Shown here: piece after piece, positions 1-8,408 of the stretch
Numbering within the stretch: the first letter of the stretch is position 1
Layout of the letters: each line of letters begins with the position of its first letter
NCBI RefSeq assembly: GCF_007164525.1
Contig: NZ_AP019791.1
Span: forward strand, 1,289,501-1,353,500
From: Rubrobacter xylanophilus
Lineage (GTDB): Bacteria; Actinomycetota; Rubrobacteria; Rubrobacterales; Rubrobacteraceae
Direction of reading: 5' to 3'
Length of the DNA: 64,000 nucleotides
Made by a program: the position numbers and the translations under genes
The notes under the pieces: generated by a model
Seen by the model: the letters and a program-made list of their open reading frames with translations, nothing else
Databases searched by the model: none
What the model was told of the DNA's origin: nothing

Positions 1-183
1 TGCGGTTGAACTTGAACTCGAAACGCGGGTCTATCCCGGAACGGGCTCTTGCGGCCAGGACATCGAGCTCCCTGTAGAGGGTGGCGGTCTTTTCCAGCTT
101 CAGGGCGCCGAGGGCGAAGAAGGGCTGGGCCGGGTCGCGGGTCAGGACGCCCGTCTCGTCCACGAAGATCCAAACGTTTTTCA
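1..183 (-). CDS. DUF3800-like protein, C-terminus outside window
   Basis: Reading the minus strand from an ATG at 183 gives an open frame that runs off the window edge. It begins MKNVWIFVDETG and continues with PFFALGALKL. A hydrophobic strand ending in an aspartate-glutamate pair followed by a second strand is typical of the N-terminus of DUF3800 proteins, which have a predicted RNase H-like fold and are often found on mobile elements or beside defence genes. About 61 residues are visible. It lies 101 bases downstream of the excisionase-like gene on the same strand, so the two may be cotranscribed. There is no clear ribosome binding site. The family call rests on the N-terminal motif only. 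Confidence 0.6.
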
Positions 184-284
184 TGGCCGAAGATCATGAC
201 AGCCGGCGGCCTGCGGCGCCAGCATCCGCGGCCCACGTCCGGCAGCTGCGAAAGCGCCGGAGCCGCCTGCCGACGGCACCGCGC

Positions 285-482
285 TCACCTCCCGGCGACA
301 TCAAAGTAACGCTGGCCCTCCACCCAACGGTCGAGCTCCTTGCGGCTGACCCGCACGCTGCGCCCGATCCTGACCGCCGGGATCTCACCCGAAGCGACGA
401 GCTCGTAGGCCCGGCTGCGCGCTATTCGCAAGACCTCCGCCACCTCCGGAACCTTTAGCCACTCGTGCTGCCGTTCGTTCAC
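285..482 (-). CDS. Excisionase/MerR-type helix-turn-helix DNA-binding protein
   Basis: This 65-residue protein is a single winged-helix domain of the excisionase (Xis) type. LKVPEVAEVLRI is the first helix-turn-helix, RSRAYELVASGEIPAVRIG is the recognition helix and wing, and VSRKELDRWV closes the domain. Such proteins direct excision of integrated elements or act as small repressors. The GTG start at 482 is preceded by GGAGGG at a normal distance. It sits between the DUF3800-like gene and the caspase-helicase gene on the same strand. No integrase is visible; it could lie to the left of the window. The domain is clear, but its role as excisionase rather than repressor is inference. Confidence 0.8.
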   Translation of the reverse strand: MNERQHEWLKVPEVAEVLRIARSRAYELVASGEIPAVRIGRSVRVSRKELDRWVEGQRYFDVAGR

Positions 483-544
483 GTATCCCTCCTCTGTTCG
501 ATTGCGGCTACGGGGATGCTACGGCGTGGTGCGGTGCTTGAGTA

Positions 545-573
545 CCGGAATTCGGCTACCTGCCGAATTCCGG
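545..573. repeat. Perfect 12-bp inverted repeat with 5-base loop
   Basis: CCGGAATTCGGC at 545-556 is perfectly complementary to GCCGAATTCCGG at 562-573, with TACCT between. It lies downstream of the caspase-helicase stop and upstream of the excisionase-like gene. There is no T-run on either side. It could be a terminator-like hairpin for the helicase transcript or an operator for the excisionase-like protein. Confidence 0.75.
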
Positions 574-638
574 GTATCGGTAACGGTAAACAAAGTCAGA
601 ACGCTACCGGCTGACCCTTGCGGAGTACTGCTACGATA

Positions 639-3632
639 CTAAGAGGACGAGCTCGCGAGCTGTTCGGCCCGTCGTTGCCCGACATACTGGCGCAGCTCGT
701 CGGCCGGGAGTGAAAGTACGTCTTTAGGCGTCGCGCATCCCGCGTTGTAGAGCGCGAGGTACTCGCCTCTCGGCAAGCTGACGGGAAGGTCGAGCAGTCC
801 GACGGCACCGGCCGGTAGGCCTGCTTCCAACCGCTTCAAGAGCGTATCGACGGCCGCCTCGTCGGGACCTTCGCCGAGGAGCAGGACATCCGCGATGTCG
901 TACGCAGCACGCAGGTAGAGTCGCGTCCGGTCGGCGTAGCCAACGACGTCGCCCGCCCCGACACTCCCAGCGAAGGGAGTAACGGTAAATCGCCGCTCTA
1001 TTGACTCGATGGGCTCGCCTTCTATCCACGCCCGGAGGATAGCCGCGCGCTTGCATCGAGCGTAGAAGTCGTGCAGGTCCTTCGCTCCTCGCTGGAGCCC
1101 GGCCGTAACCTCGGGGCCGTAGTAGAGCGTCACGTCGCGCTGCCACACCGACTCCTTTGTACCCTTCTTGAAGATCGAGGTGTAGCCGCCAACCTCCGGG
1201 AGAGCCTGGATGTACGCCATTAGACCCTCTGCCGTCAGGCCGCCCGAAACCCTCCTGAGGAGGTCGACGAGCTTCATCGCTGACCCGAACGAGAGCCTTG
1301 AACTTCCGCAGGCTCTCCCTAGTAGGCTGAGCCGCAGCTGCCCCTCCTCTTCTTCGACGAGGCCCAGCGCTTCCATCTTCTCTAGCAGCTTCGCCAAACG
1401 TCCCTGCGCCCAGTCGTGCCATCCCGGATCCTGGATGCTCCCAAGGTACCCGCCGTATGTGTTGGCAAGCAGCCGTACGACCTCGCTTCTGGGGACCCGA
1501 TCGACCTGGGCCAGGAGCCGGAGGATCCACGTCTCGATATCTGAGGGACTGAAGGAGGAGCGGATCGGCTCCGGCTCGCCCTTGACGTACCGGCGGAAGA
1601 GGTTCTCGCGTTCGAAGGCGTTGTTCGCCAGCAACACACTCCGCCCTTGCTCTGTGAGGCCGAGGCGGCCAGCGCGCCCGGCCATGTTCTTGTACTCGGC
1701 TACGGTGAAGTCCCGCCTTTCGTCACCGTAGAAGAAGGTTTCGACGATGATGACCGTGTTGGCGGGCGTGTTGACACCGGCGGCGACCGTGGTCGTCGCC
1801 GCTACAACACGGATCGTGCCTTCGGGGTCCCGGAACGCCTGCTCCACAGCCACCCGCTCCTCCCGCGTCAAATTCGAGTTGTGGAAAGCGGTTCCTCCTT
1901 CAAGTGCCTGGCGCAGGCTCGCGGAGGATGTCGAGGGGTCATGCTCGGGCAGCTGCTCCAGCACGTCGGAAGCGGGCGGGAGGCCCAGCTCATTCGCGAG
2001 GTAGATCGCGCATCCTACCGCACTGCCGCGCTGGTTGCGGAAAACGAGCACCTGCTCGCCATCCTCGACGAGCTTCCTCACCAGCGGGACGATCACGTCC
2101 TGCGAGCTCGGCTTCTTACCACGCTGGACGATCTCGTAGGACGAGAGCAATTGCTCGACGTACTCCGCTCCGTCGAGTCCGACGTACTGGAATGCCCCGC
2201 TACGGTCCAACACACCCTCGATGAGAGGAATCGGGCGCTCGCGGGTGAGGAGCGTCTCGCACCCGAGCCAACTGTCGAACCGATTGACGTCGCCGATAAC
2301 GGCTGAAAGCGCCACGAGTTGTGGCTCGACGCCTCGCTCCCGCGCCGCTAGCAGATTCGTGAGGAGTAGCTCGACGCCTATTCCGCGTTCGGGATCGGCT
2401 ATGAACTGGGCCTCGTCAAGGACAACGAGTCCAATCTTGTTGAGCAGGGAAGGTGACGCGAGGGAGAGGCCGAGAAACATTTCGTACGTGAGGAGAGCGA
2501 TGTCGTACCTCCCTCTCACGAAGTTCTCGGTGTCGTCGGAGTGGTCGCCCGTGCAGCGAACAACGCGGAGACCTAGACGACCGCCGTAGAGTGCGCTGAA
2601 GTCTTCATACTTCTCGTTCGTGAGCGCCTTGAACGGGAGGAGGAACACGGCTTTCCGGCCATCGACGATAGCCTTGGCGGCTGCCATCTCGCCGATAAAA
2701 GTCTTGCCCGAGCTGGTCGGCGCAACCACGAGGAGGGAGCGTCCGTCGAGCACCCTGTGGTCGTTGACCGCCTGCAGTTGCAAATTGTTCAGGCCGCCCA
2801 TAAACCGGTCAGCCCATTCCTCAAGGAGCTCGGGGGACAAGCCGAAGGCGGCGAGATCGTGGATATCGGAGCCGACGCGGACGCCGATCGTATCTGGAAA
2901 GGCCTCCGCGTAGCGAGGGCCCGGCCGTAGCGGTGGGAAGGTAAGCCCGCCCTCCACAAGGTTAAAGACGACGGGGGTCTGTTCCCAGCCGAAGCGCCCG
3001 GCTTCGGTCCGCACCCGCTTTGTGACCTCGTCCGTGACCGCGCCTACATTGACCCCATCTTGGCTTTCTTTAAAGGTTCGTAGCAACGCCTGCGTGAGCA
3101 GCCCGTGTCCGCGAAGCTCGTAGGCCGGCTCGTCGTCTTTCGACGCCGCGATGATGACCCGCCCCCTTCCTCGCAGGTCAGCCACGGTGGTCACGACTCC
3201 GCGAGGAGCCGGCGCATCGTGAAGCACACGAGCGGTCGCACCCCCGCTAAAGCAGCAGTCAAGGATGACCACGACGGCGCGAGCCCGCGACGCGCCGAGG
3301 CGCTCGGCGAGTTCGTCCATTGGGATCGCCGTTTCGTTCAGCGCATTGAGCTGAACGTCATGAGGGACGAGCTGATGGGCCGGAGAACCGTGCCCGGCGA
3401 AAAAGAACAGCGCCGTGTCGTCCGAACCAGCGGCGCCGAGGGTTTCGTCGAGGGACTCCCTGATCCTCGTCGCCGTAGCTTCCTCATCGAGCAGTAGCCG
3501 TGCGTCGAGGTCCGTTAGAGAGTCCGAGAATAGCGCCCAAAGAGCGGTAGCATCCTTCGTCGCCCCGGTAAGGTCTGGGACGTTCGGATCCGCATGCTTG
3601 TTCACGCCGACAAATGTAGCTAGCAGGACCAA
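639..3632 (-). CDS. Caspase-like protease fused to Ski2-like DEAD/DEAH helicase
   Basis: This 997-residue protein has two enzymatic halves. Residues 1-235 form a caspase-like (peptidase C14) domain with the histidine motif FFFAGHGS (His81) and the cysteine motif ILDCCFSGG (Cys127 the likely nucleophile). Residues 280-750 are a superfamily 2 helicase of the Ski2/Hel308 type: Q-motif-like NNLQLQAV at 282, Walker A APTSSGKT at 304, DEAQ at 406, LSAV at 442, HNSNLTREER near 584, ATTTVAAGVN near 612 and NMAGRAGR at 649. A winged-helix region and a C-terminal helix-hairpin-helix-like segment (YNAGCATPKDVLSLPADEL) follow. The start is a TTG with a weak binding site. Third codon positions are less GC-biased than in the core genes to the right, which suggests transfer. 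Both active sites look intact. A defence role is a hypothesis. Confidence 0.9.
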   Translation of the reverse strand: MVLLATFVGVNKHADPNVPDLTGATKDATALWALFSDSLTDLDARLLLDEEATATRIRESLDETLGAAGSDDTALFFFAGHGSPAHQLVPHDVQLNALNETAIPMDELAERLGASRARAVVVILDCCFSGGATARVLHDAPAPRGVVTTVADLRGRGRVIIAASKDDEPAYELRGHGLLTQALLRTFKESQDGVNVGAVTDEVTKRVRTEAGRFGWEQTPVVFNLVEGGLTFPPLRPGPRYAEAFPDTIGVRVGSDIHDLAAFGLSPELLEEWADRFMGGLNNLQLQAVNDHRVLDGRSLLVVAPTSSGKTFIGEMAAAKAIVDGRKAVFLLPFKALTNEKYEDFSALYGGRLGLRVVRCTGDHSDDTENFVRGRYDIALLTYEMFLGLSLASPSLLNKIGLVVLDEAQFIADPERGIGVELLLTNLLAARERGVEPQLVALSAVIGDVNRFDSWLGCETLLTRERPIPLIEGVLDRSGAFQYVGLDGAEYVEQLLSSYEIVQRGKKPSSQDVIVPLVRKLVEDGEQVLVFRNQRGSAVGCAIYLANELGLPPASDVLEQLPEHDPSTSSASLRQALEGGTAFHNSNLTREERVAVEQAFRDPEGTIRVVAATTTVAAGVNTPANTVIIVETFFYGDERRDFTVAEYKNMAGRAGRLGLTEQGRSVLLANNAFERENLFRRYVKGEPEPIRSSFSPSDIETWILRLLAQVDRVPRSEVVRLLANTYGGYLGSIQDPGWHDWAQGRLAKLLEKMEALGLVEEEEGQLRLSLLGRACGSSRLSFGSAMKLVDLLRRVSGGLTAEGLMAYIQALPEVGGYTSIFKKGTKESVWQRDVTLYYGPEVTAGLQRGAKDLHDFYARCKRAAILRAWIEGEPIESIERRFTVTPFAGSVGAGDVVGYADRTRLYLRAAYDIADVLLLGEGPDEAAVDTLLKRLEAGLPAGAVGLLDLPVSLPRGEYLALYNAGCATPKDVLSLPADELRQYVGQRRAEQLASSSS

Positions 3633-3819
3633 TGCGGTTCTCTGAGCCGAAAACTATGCTGACTCGACGACACAGTGCTCATGAGTCTACAGCGTGTTAG
3701 CAGTGCCTACAAAGCGAAGGTGTTCGACCGCCAGCAAACCGTATCTTTGCCCTTGATCTTTCTGGGCGGTAAGTCCGACTCGGATTCTAGGCTCGGGAAA
3801 GGCGTCACAGCCAGCAGAG

Positions 3820-3841
3820 CGTACTGCAACCGTACTGCAAC
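3820..3841. repeat. Two tandem copies of an 11-bp unit
   Basis: CGTACTGCAAC occurs at 3820-3830 and again at 3831-3841 with no spacer. It lies in the gene-free stretch 3633-3917, between the caspase-helicase start and the tRNA-like sequence. Two copies are too few for an array. They could be arm-type integrase or excisionase binding sites of the putative element. I see no gene in the rest of this stretch. Confidence 0.5.
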
Positions 3842-3917
3842 CGGGCCGGTACGGACGCGTACACGGTGGACAGAGCGATACCGCAAAGTGGCGAAAACCG
3901 CGTAAACAAGCCAAATT

Positions 3918-4011
3918 GCCGGACACACGAGGACGGGGTAGACTTATGTGGCGCGACTCAAAATCCGGTGGCCCTAGAGGCCGTGTGGGTTCGAGTCCCA
4001 CCTCCGGCACC
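3918..4011 (+). tRNA. Degenerate tRNA-Leu(CAA)-like sequence, probable attachment site remnant
   Basis: The 3' half from 3957 is a good tRNA-Leu: anticodon loop CTCAAAA, a variable arm pairing GGCC with GGCC, a perfect five-pair T stem around TTCGAGT, the acceptor strand CTCCGGC, then ACC. The 5' half is poor. GCCGGAC at 3918 pairs at six of seven acceptor positions and GGTAGAC resembles a D loop, but the anticodon stem has two mismatches, position 8 is not T, and the anticodon lies several bases too far from the 5' end. This pattern fits a tRNA 3' end duplicated by an integrase, or a decayed tRNA. A functional tRNA is unlikely but not excluded. Confidence 0.45.
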
Positions 4012-4093
4012 GAGCCTCCATTCCGGAAGCGGCGGGGAGCTTCTCCACCACGGGCCTCTGAAGGTCGCAAGGGGTGCGGCCGCGCCCCCGGAT

Positions 4094-4282
4094 TCAGGCG
4101 AGCAGCATCAAGAGTAGATGCCCTGCCACCGCCAGCAGCCCCGCGGCGAGGAGCGCCAGCCCCACGGCGCGGTCTCCCCCGTAGCGCAGCTCAGCGAGCC
4201 CGAGCACCGCGAGTCCGGCTCCGAGCAGCACCCCCGTGAGGTCGCTCCACCACCCACCACCGGGATAGAGGCCCGAGGCCAC
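4094..4282 (-). CDS. Small hydrophobic membrane protein
   Basis: This short frame follows the pyruvate carboxylase stop on the same strand. From the GTG at 4282 it encodes about 62 residues with two hydrophobic segments (LTGVLLGAGLAVLGLAELRY and AVGLALLAAGLLAVAGHLLL). The frame stays open upstream and would add another hydrophobic stretch (RNLRLLAAVLLLAGVASGLY), but no ATG, GTG or TTG is in frame there before the pyruvate carboxylase stop. The true start may therefore be an unusual codon. No family is recognised. Position and hydrophobicity support a real gene cotranscribed with pyc. Confidence 0.45.
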   Translation of the reverse strand: MASGLYPGGGWWSDLTGVLLGAGLAVLGLAELRYGGDRAVGLALLAAGLLAVAGHLLLMLLA

Positions 4283-4334
4283 ACCCGCGAGGAGCAGGAC
4301 GGCCGCGAGCAGCCGCAGGTTTCTCCTGCCGGCC

Positions 4335-7300
4335 TCACTTCTCAGCGGAGATCACCACCAGAAGATCCCCGGGCTCGACGCCGCTCCCCGGGAGCACGGC
4401 GAGCCGCCGCACGGTGCCGGAGACCGGCGCACGGATGGCGGACTCCATCTTCATCGCCTCTATGCTCCCGAGCTCCTCACCCTCCTCGACGGCCTGTCCC
4501 TCACGAACCGCGAGCGTCACCACCCCGCTCATCGGGGCGGCGACGTGTCCGGGATCGGAGGGATCTGCCTTCTCGCGGGCCGGGACCTCCGGCGCGAGCG
4601 AGCGGTCGCGGGCATCCACCGGGCGCGGCTGGCCGTTGAGCGTCATCATGAGGGTCCTTATGCCCTGCTCGTCGGGCTCGGTGATCGCCTCGAGCCGCAC
4701 GTAGAGCCTGACGCCGGGCTCGAGGTCCACAGCGACCTCCTCGCCGGTCTCGAGCCCGTACAGGAACGCCCGGCTGGGGATGACGGAGACGTCCCCGTAG
4801 CGCTCCTCGGCCTCCTTCTGCTCGCGGGCGGGGCCGGGCAGCATGAGCCGGTTGAGCGCCTCCCGGCGCCCCTCCCCAGCGGAGAGGGCCTTGAGATCCT
4901 CCCCAGAGAGCGCCCCGTCTCCCTCGGGGAGGGAGCGCCCGGCGAGCGCCCGCGTCCGGAAGGGCTCGGGCCATCCGCCCGGGGGGTTGCCCAGGTCCCC
5001 GCGCAGAAAACCGATCACGCTCTCCGGCAGATCGTAGGCCCCCGGGTCGCGGGCGAATTCCTCGGGGTCTATGCCCGCAGAGAGCAGGTACAGCGCGAGA
5101 TCCCCCACGACCTTGCTGGTTGGGGTGACCTTCACCAGACGCCCGAGCAGCCGGTCGCAGCGGGCGTACAGAAGCTCGACCTCCTCGAAGCGGTCGCCGA
5201 GGCCCAGCGAGATCGCCTGCTGGCGCAGGTTGGAGAGCTGCCCACCCGGGATCTCGTGCCGGTAGACGGTGCCGGTCGGAGAGCGCAGCCCCGCCTCGAA
5301 GGGGGCGTAGAGGCTGCGCACCGCCTCCCAGTAGGGCTCCATGTCCCCAAGGGCATCCAGCGAGAGCCCGGTCGCGCGCCCGGTGTGGTCGGTGGCGGCG
5401 ACGATCGCCGAGAGACTGGGCTGGCTGGTCATCCCGGAGAGCGGAGCCGCCGCCCCGTCCACGGCGTCCACCCCGGCCTCGATGGCCGCAAGATAGGTGG
5501 CGAGCTGCCCACCTGCGGTGTCGTGGGTGTGCAGGTGTACCGGCAGGTCGAACCGCTCGCGCAGCGCGCCCACGAGGGCGCGGGCGGCCGGGGCCCGCAG
5601 CAGCCCGGCCATGTCCTTTATGCACAGAACGTGGCAGCCGGCATCGACCAGCTTCTCGGCCAGCCTCAGGTAGTAGTCGAGGGTGTAGAGTTCCTCGCCG
5701 GGATCTGAGAGGTCGGCGGTGTAGCACAGGCAGCCCTCGGCGAGCGCCCCCGCCTCCGCCACGGCCTCTATGGCCCCGCGCATCTGCTCCACGTCGTTGT
5801 TGGCGTCGAAGATGCGGAAGATGTCTATGCCCGTCCCGTGGGCCTCCTCCACGAAAGCCCGCACCACCTCCGGCGGGTAGCGGGTGTAGCCCACCACGTT
5901 CTGTCCCCGCAGCAACATCTGCAGGCAGATGTTGGGCATCGCCTCCCGCAGCCGGGCCAGCCGCTCCCAGGGGTCCTCGTGCAGAAAGCGCAGCGCCACG
6001 TCGAAGGTGGCCCCGCCCCACACCTCGGCGGAGAGCAGCCCGGAGAGCCTGCGGGCGATGTGGGGCGCCGCGGCGAGCATGTCGAAGGTGCGCATCCGGG
6101 TGGCCAGAAGCGACTGGTGGGCGTCCCTGAGGGTGGTGTCCGTCACCAGGAGCCGCTCCTCCTCCCGCATCCAGCGGGCGAAGCCCTCGGGGCCGAGCTC
6201 GCGGAGGCGCTGCCGGCTGCCGGCAGGAGGCTCGCCCTCCGGAAGCGAAGGCAGCTTCCCCCGCGGATCGGGGAGGTCGGGCGGCGGTCCGTAGGGCCGG
6301 TTCACCGTGACGTCGGCCAGCAGCGAGAGCAGGCGGCTGGCCCGGTCCCTGCCGGTGCCGACCGACGTCAGGTGCGGCCGCTCGTCGATGAAGGAGGTGT
6401 CTATGCGGCCGGCGAGGAAGTCCGGGTCGTCGAGGACCGCCCGCAGAAAGGCGATGTTGGTGGCGACCCCCCGCACCCTGAACTCCGCGAGCGCCCTTCT
6501 CGCCCGCCGGGCCGCGGCGGCCAGGTCCGGGCCGCGGGTGGTCAGCTTGACCAGGAGGGAGTCGAAGTACGGGGTGACCTCCGCCCCGGCGAAGGAGTTG
6601 CCCCCGTCCAGCCGGATGCCCGCGCCGCCCGGCGAGCGGTAGACGGAGATCCTGCCGGTATCCGGCCGGAAGCCCTGGGCGGGGTCCTCGGTGGTGACCC
6701 GGCACTGCAGAGCGACCCCCCGCTGCCGGATGTCCTCCTGACGCAGGCCCAGATCCGCCAGCGTCTCGCCCCCGGCGATCCTCAGCTGGGCGTGGACGAT
6801 GTCCACGTCGGTGGTCTCCTCGGTGACGGTGTGCTCGACCTGGACCCTGGGGTTCATCTCGATGAAGACGTGAGAGCCGTCCTGGCCGACGAGAAACTCC
6901 ACCGTCCCAGCGTTCCGGTAACCCACCGCCCGCCCGAAGCGGACCGCGTCCTCGCAGAGCCTCTCGCGCAGCTCCGGGGACAGGTTCGGCGCGGGGGCCA
7001 TCTCCAGCACCTTCTGGTGCCGCCGCTGCACCGAGCAGTCGCGCTCGAAGAGGTGGATCACCTCGCCGGCGGCGTCTCCGAGGATCTGCACCTCTATGTG
7101 CCGCGGGCGCTCCAGCGCCTGCTCCAGGAAGACCGTGGGGTTCCCGAAGGCCGCCTCGGCCTCCCGCATGGCGGTCTGCACAGCCCCCGGAAGATCCCGC
7201 GGCCGGCGAACCATCCTGAGCCCCCGGCCGCCCCCGCCCCCGGCGGCCTTCACGAAGACCGGATAGCCCATCTCCTCGGCGGCCGCGAGCGCCTCTTCGG

Positions 7301-7721
7301 GGGTCGCAACGGGACCCGAGGCCCGCAGCACCGGCACCCCGGCCCCGCGGGCGGCCTCCCGGGCGCGCACCTTGTCCCCGGTGAGCGCGAGCACCTCCGG
7401 CGGCGGGCCGACGAAGGTTATCCCGGCCTCCTCGCAGGCGGCGGCGAACTGCGCGCTCTCCGAGAGAAAGCCGTAGCCGGGGTAGATGGCGTCCGCCCCC
7501 ACCCGCACCGCGGTCTTGACCAGCGTCCCCACGTCCAGGTAGGCACGCACCGGATGTCCCGGCTCGCCGATCTCGTAGGCCTCGTCTGCCTTCTGGCGGT
7601 GCATCGAGGCCCGGTCGTCGGGAGTGTAGACCGCGACCGTCCGGATGCCCAGCTCGTAGGCGGCCCTGAAGGCCCGGATCGCGATCTCCCCCCGATTGGC
7701 CACAAGCACCTTGCGCAGCAT
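4335..7721 (-). CDS. pyc: Pyruvate carboxylase
   Basis: This 1128-residue biotin enzyme converts pyruvate, bicarbonate and ATP to oxaloacetate and so refills the TCA cycle. The order is standard: biotin carboxylase (starts MLRKVLVANRGEIAIRAF, with the glycine-rich KAAGGGGGRG loop and EMNPRVQVEH), carboxyltransferase (DTTLRDAHQSLLATR, later HLHTHDTAGG), the conserved carboxylase domain, and a C-terminal biotinyl domain with EAMKMES (Lys1091 biotinylated). Length matches the single-chain family. The start at 7721 was chosen because AGGAGG lies just before it; an upstream in-frame codon at 7736 would contain that site. It is divergent from ppa across about 100 bases. Confidence 0.97.
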   Translation of the reverse strand: MLRKVLVANRGEIAIRAFRAAYELGIRTVAVYTPDDRASMHRQKADEAYEIGEPGHPVRAYLDVGTLVKTAVRVGADAIYPGYGFLSESAQFAAACEEAGITFVGPPPEVLALTGDKVRAREAARGAGVPVLRASGPVATPEEALAAAEEMGYPVFVKAAGGGGGRGLRMVRRPRDLPGAVQTAMREAEAAFGNPTVFLEQALERPRHIEVQILGDAAGEVIHLFERDCSVQRRHQKVLEMAPAPNLSPELRERLCEDAVRFGRAVGYRNAGTVEFLVGQDGSHVFIEMNPRVQVEHTVTEETTDVDIVHAQLRIAGGETLADLGLRQEDIRQRGVALQCRVTTEDPAQGFRPDTGRISVYRSPGGAGIRLDGGNSFAGAEVTPYFDSLLVKLTTRGPDLAAAARRARRALAEFRVRGVATNIAFLRAVLDDPDFLAGRIDTSFIDERPHLTSVGTGRDRASRLLSLLADVTVNRPYGPPPDLPDPRGKLPSLPEGEPPAGSRQRLRELGPEGFARWMREEERLLVTDTTLRDAHQSLLATRMRTFDMLAAAPHIARRLSGLLSAEVWGGATFDVALRFLHEDPWERLARLREAMPNICLQMLLRGQNVVGYTRYPPEVVRAFVEEAHGTGIDIFRIFDANNDVEQMRGAIEAVAEAGALAEGCLCYTADLSDPGEELYTLDYYLRLAEKLVDAGCHVLCIKDMAGLLRAPAARALVGALRERFDLPVHLHTHDTAGGQLATYLAAIEAGVDAVDGAAAPLSGMTSQPSLSAIVAATDHTGRATGLSLDALGDMEPYWEAVRSLYAPFEAGLRSPTGTVYRHEIPGGQLSNLRQQAISLGLGDRFEEVELLYARCDRLLGRLVKVTPTSKVVGDLALYLLSAGIDPEEFARDPGAYDLPESVIGFLRGDLGNPPGGWPEPFRTRALAGRSLPEGDGALSGEDLKALSAGEGRREALNRLMLPGPAREQKEAEERYGDVSVIPSRAFLYGLETGEEVAVDLEPGVRLYVRLEAITEPDEQGIRTLMMTLNGQPRPVDARDRSLAPEVPAREKADPSDPGHVAAPMSGVVTLAVREGQAVEEGEELGSIEAMKMESAIRAPVSGTVRRLAVLPGSGVEPGDLLVVISAEK

Positions 7722-7826
7722 CGAGACCTCCTGCACGGATTCGGTACGTCAGGCACGACATCTTAGTGCCCCCGGACCGTTCTCCGCCACCCCGCACGGG
7801 GTATAAAAATGTGGGAGGAGAGAGAC

Positions 7827-8408
7827 ATGGCGCACCCCTGGCACGACATCCCCACCGGAGAGGCGCCCCCCGGGGAGATCCACGCGCTCGTCGAGATCCC
7901 CAAGGGCTCGAAGGTCAAGTACGAGCTGGACAAGAGGACGGGCCTGCTCAGGGTGGACCGGGTGCTCTACTCCTCGGTCGTCTACCCGGCGAACTACGGT
8001 CTGATTCCCCGCACCCTCGGGGAGGACGGGGACCCGCTGGACGCGCTGGTGCTGATGCAGGAGCCGGTCCACCCGCTCAGTATCCTCCGGGCCCGCCCGA
8101 TAGGGATGATGCTGATGACCGACGAGGGGGAGCGGGACGAGAAGATCATCTGCACCCACCTCGACGACCCGGAATACCGCTCCTACCTCCACCACGGCGA
8201 GCTGCCGGAGCACCGGCTCGCCGAGCTGCGGCGCTTTTTCCAGGACTACAAGAAGCTGGAGAACAAGGAGGTCAGGGTGGGGGATTTCCTGGGCCCCGAA
8301 GAGGCCCGTGAAGCCATCGCCGCGGCCATGCAGCTCTACGAGAGGCGCTTCGGCGCACCGGAGGGCGAACTTCGGAGTGGAACACCAGAGAAAGGAGGCG
8401 AACGGTGA
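7827..8408 (+). CDS. ppa: Inorganic pyrophosphatase, family I
   Basis: This 193-residue soluble enzyme hydrolyses diphosphate to phosphate and pulls biosynthetic reactions forward. It has the family I pattern: [14 protein letters not shown] near the N-terminus, [14 protein letters not shown], and the metal-binding [10 protein letters not shown]. The ATG at 7827 is preferred because GGGAGGAG precedes it; the in-frame ATG at 7809 would place that site inside the gene. The stop overlaps the start of the pterin dehydratase gene, so the two are translationally coupled. The same window encodes a phosphofructokinase with diphosphate-type residues, so cellular diphosphate may be both hydrolysed and used. 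Confidence 0.95.
   Translation: MAHPWHDIPTGEAPPGEIHALVEIPKGSKVKYELDKRTGLLRVDRVLYSSVVYPANYGLIPRTLGEDGDPLDALVLMQEPVHPLSILRARPIGMMLMTDEGERDEKIICTHLDDPEYRSYLHHGELPEHRLAELRRFFQDYKKLENKEVRVGDFLGPEEAREAIAAAMQLYERRFGAPEGELRSGTPEKGGER

Noticed and set aside
3820-3841. Tandem 11-bp units as a CRISPR or satellite array
   Set aside because: Only two copies with no spacers. No CRISPR array or cas gene was found anywhere in the window.
3687-4070. Minus-strand open frame containing PEVGLEPTRPLGPPDFESRH across the tRNA-like region
   Set aside because: This kind of peptide is a common false gene call from the antisense of tRNA-Leu. It overlaps the tRNA-like sequence and has no binding site or family.
5838-7766. 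642-codon plus-strand open frame
   Set aside because: It is the antisense of pyruvate carboxylase, kept open by GC-rich codon use. Composition is not protein-like.
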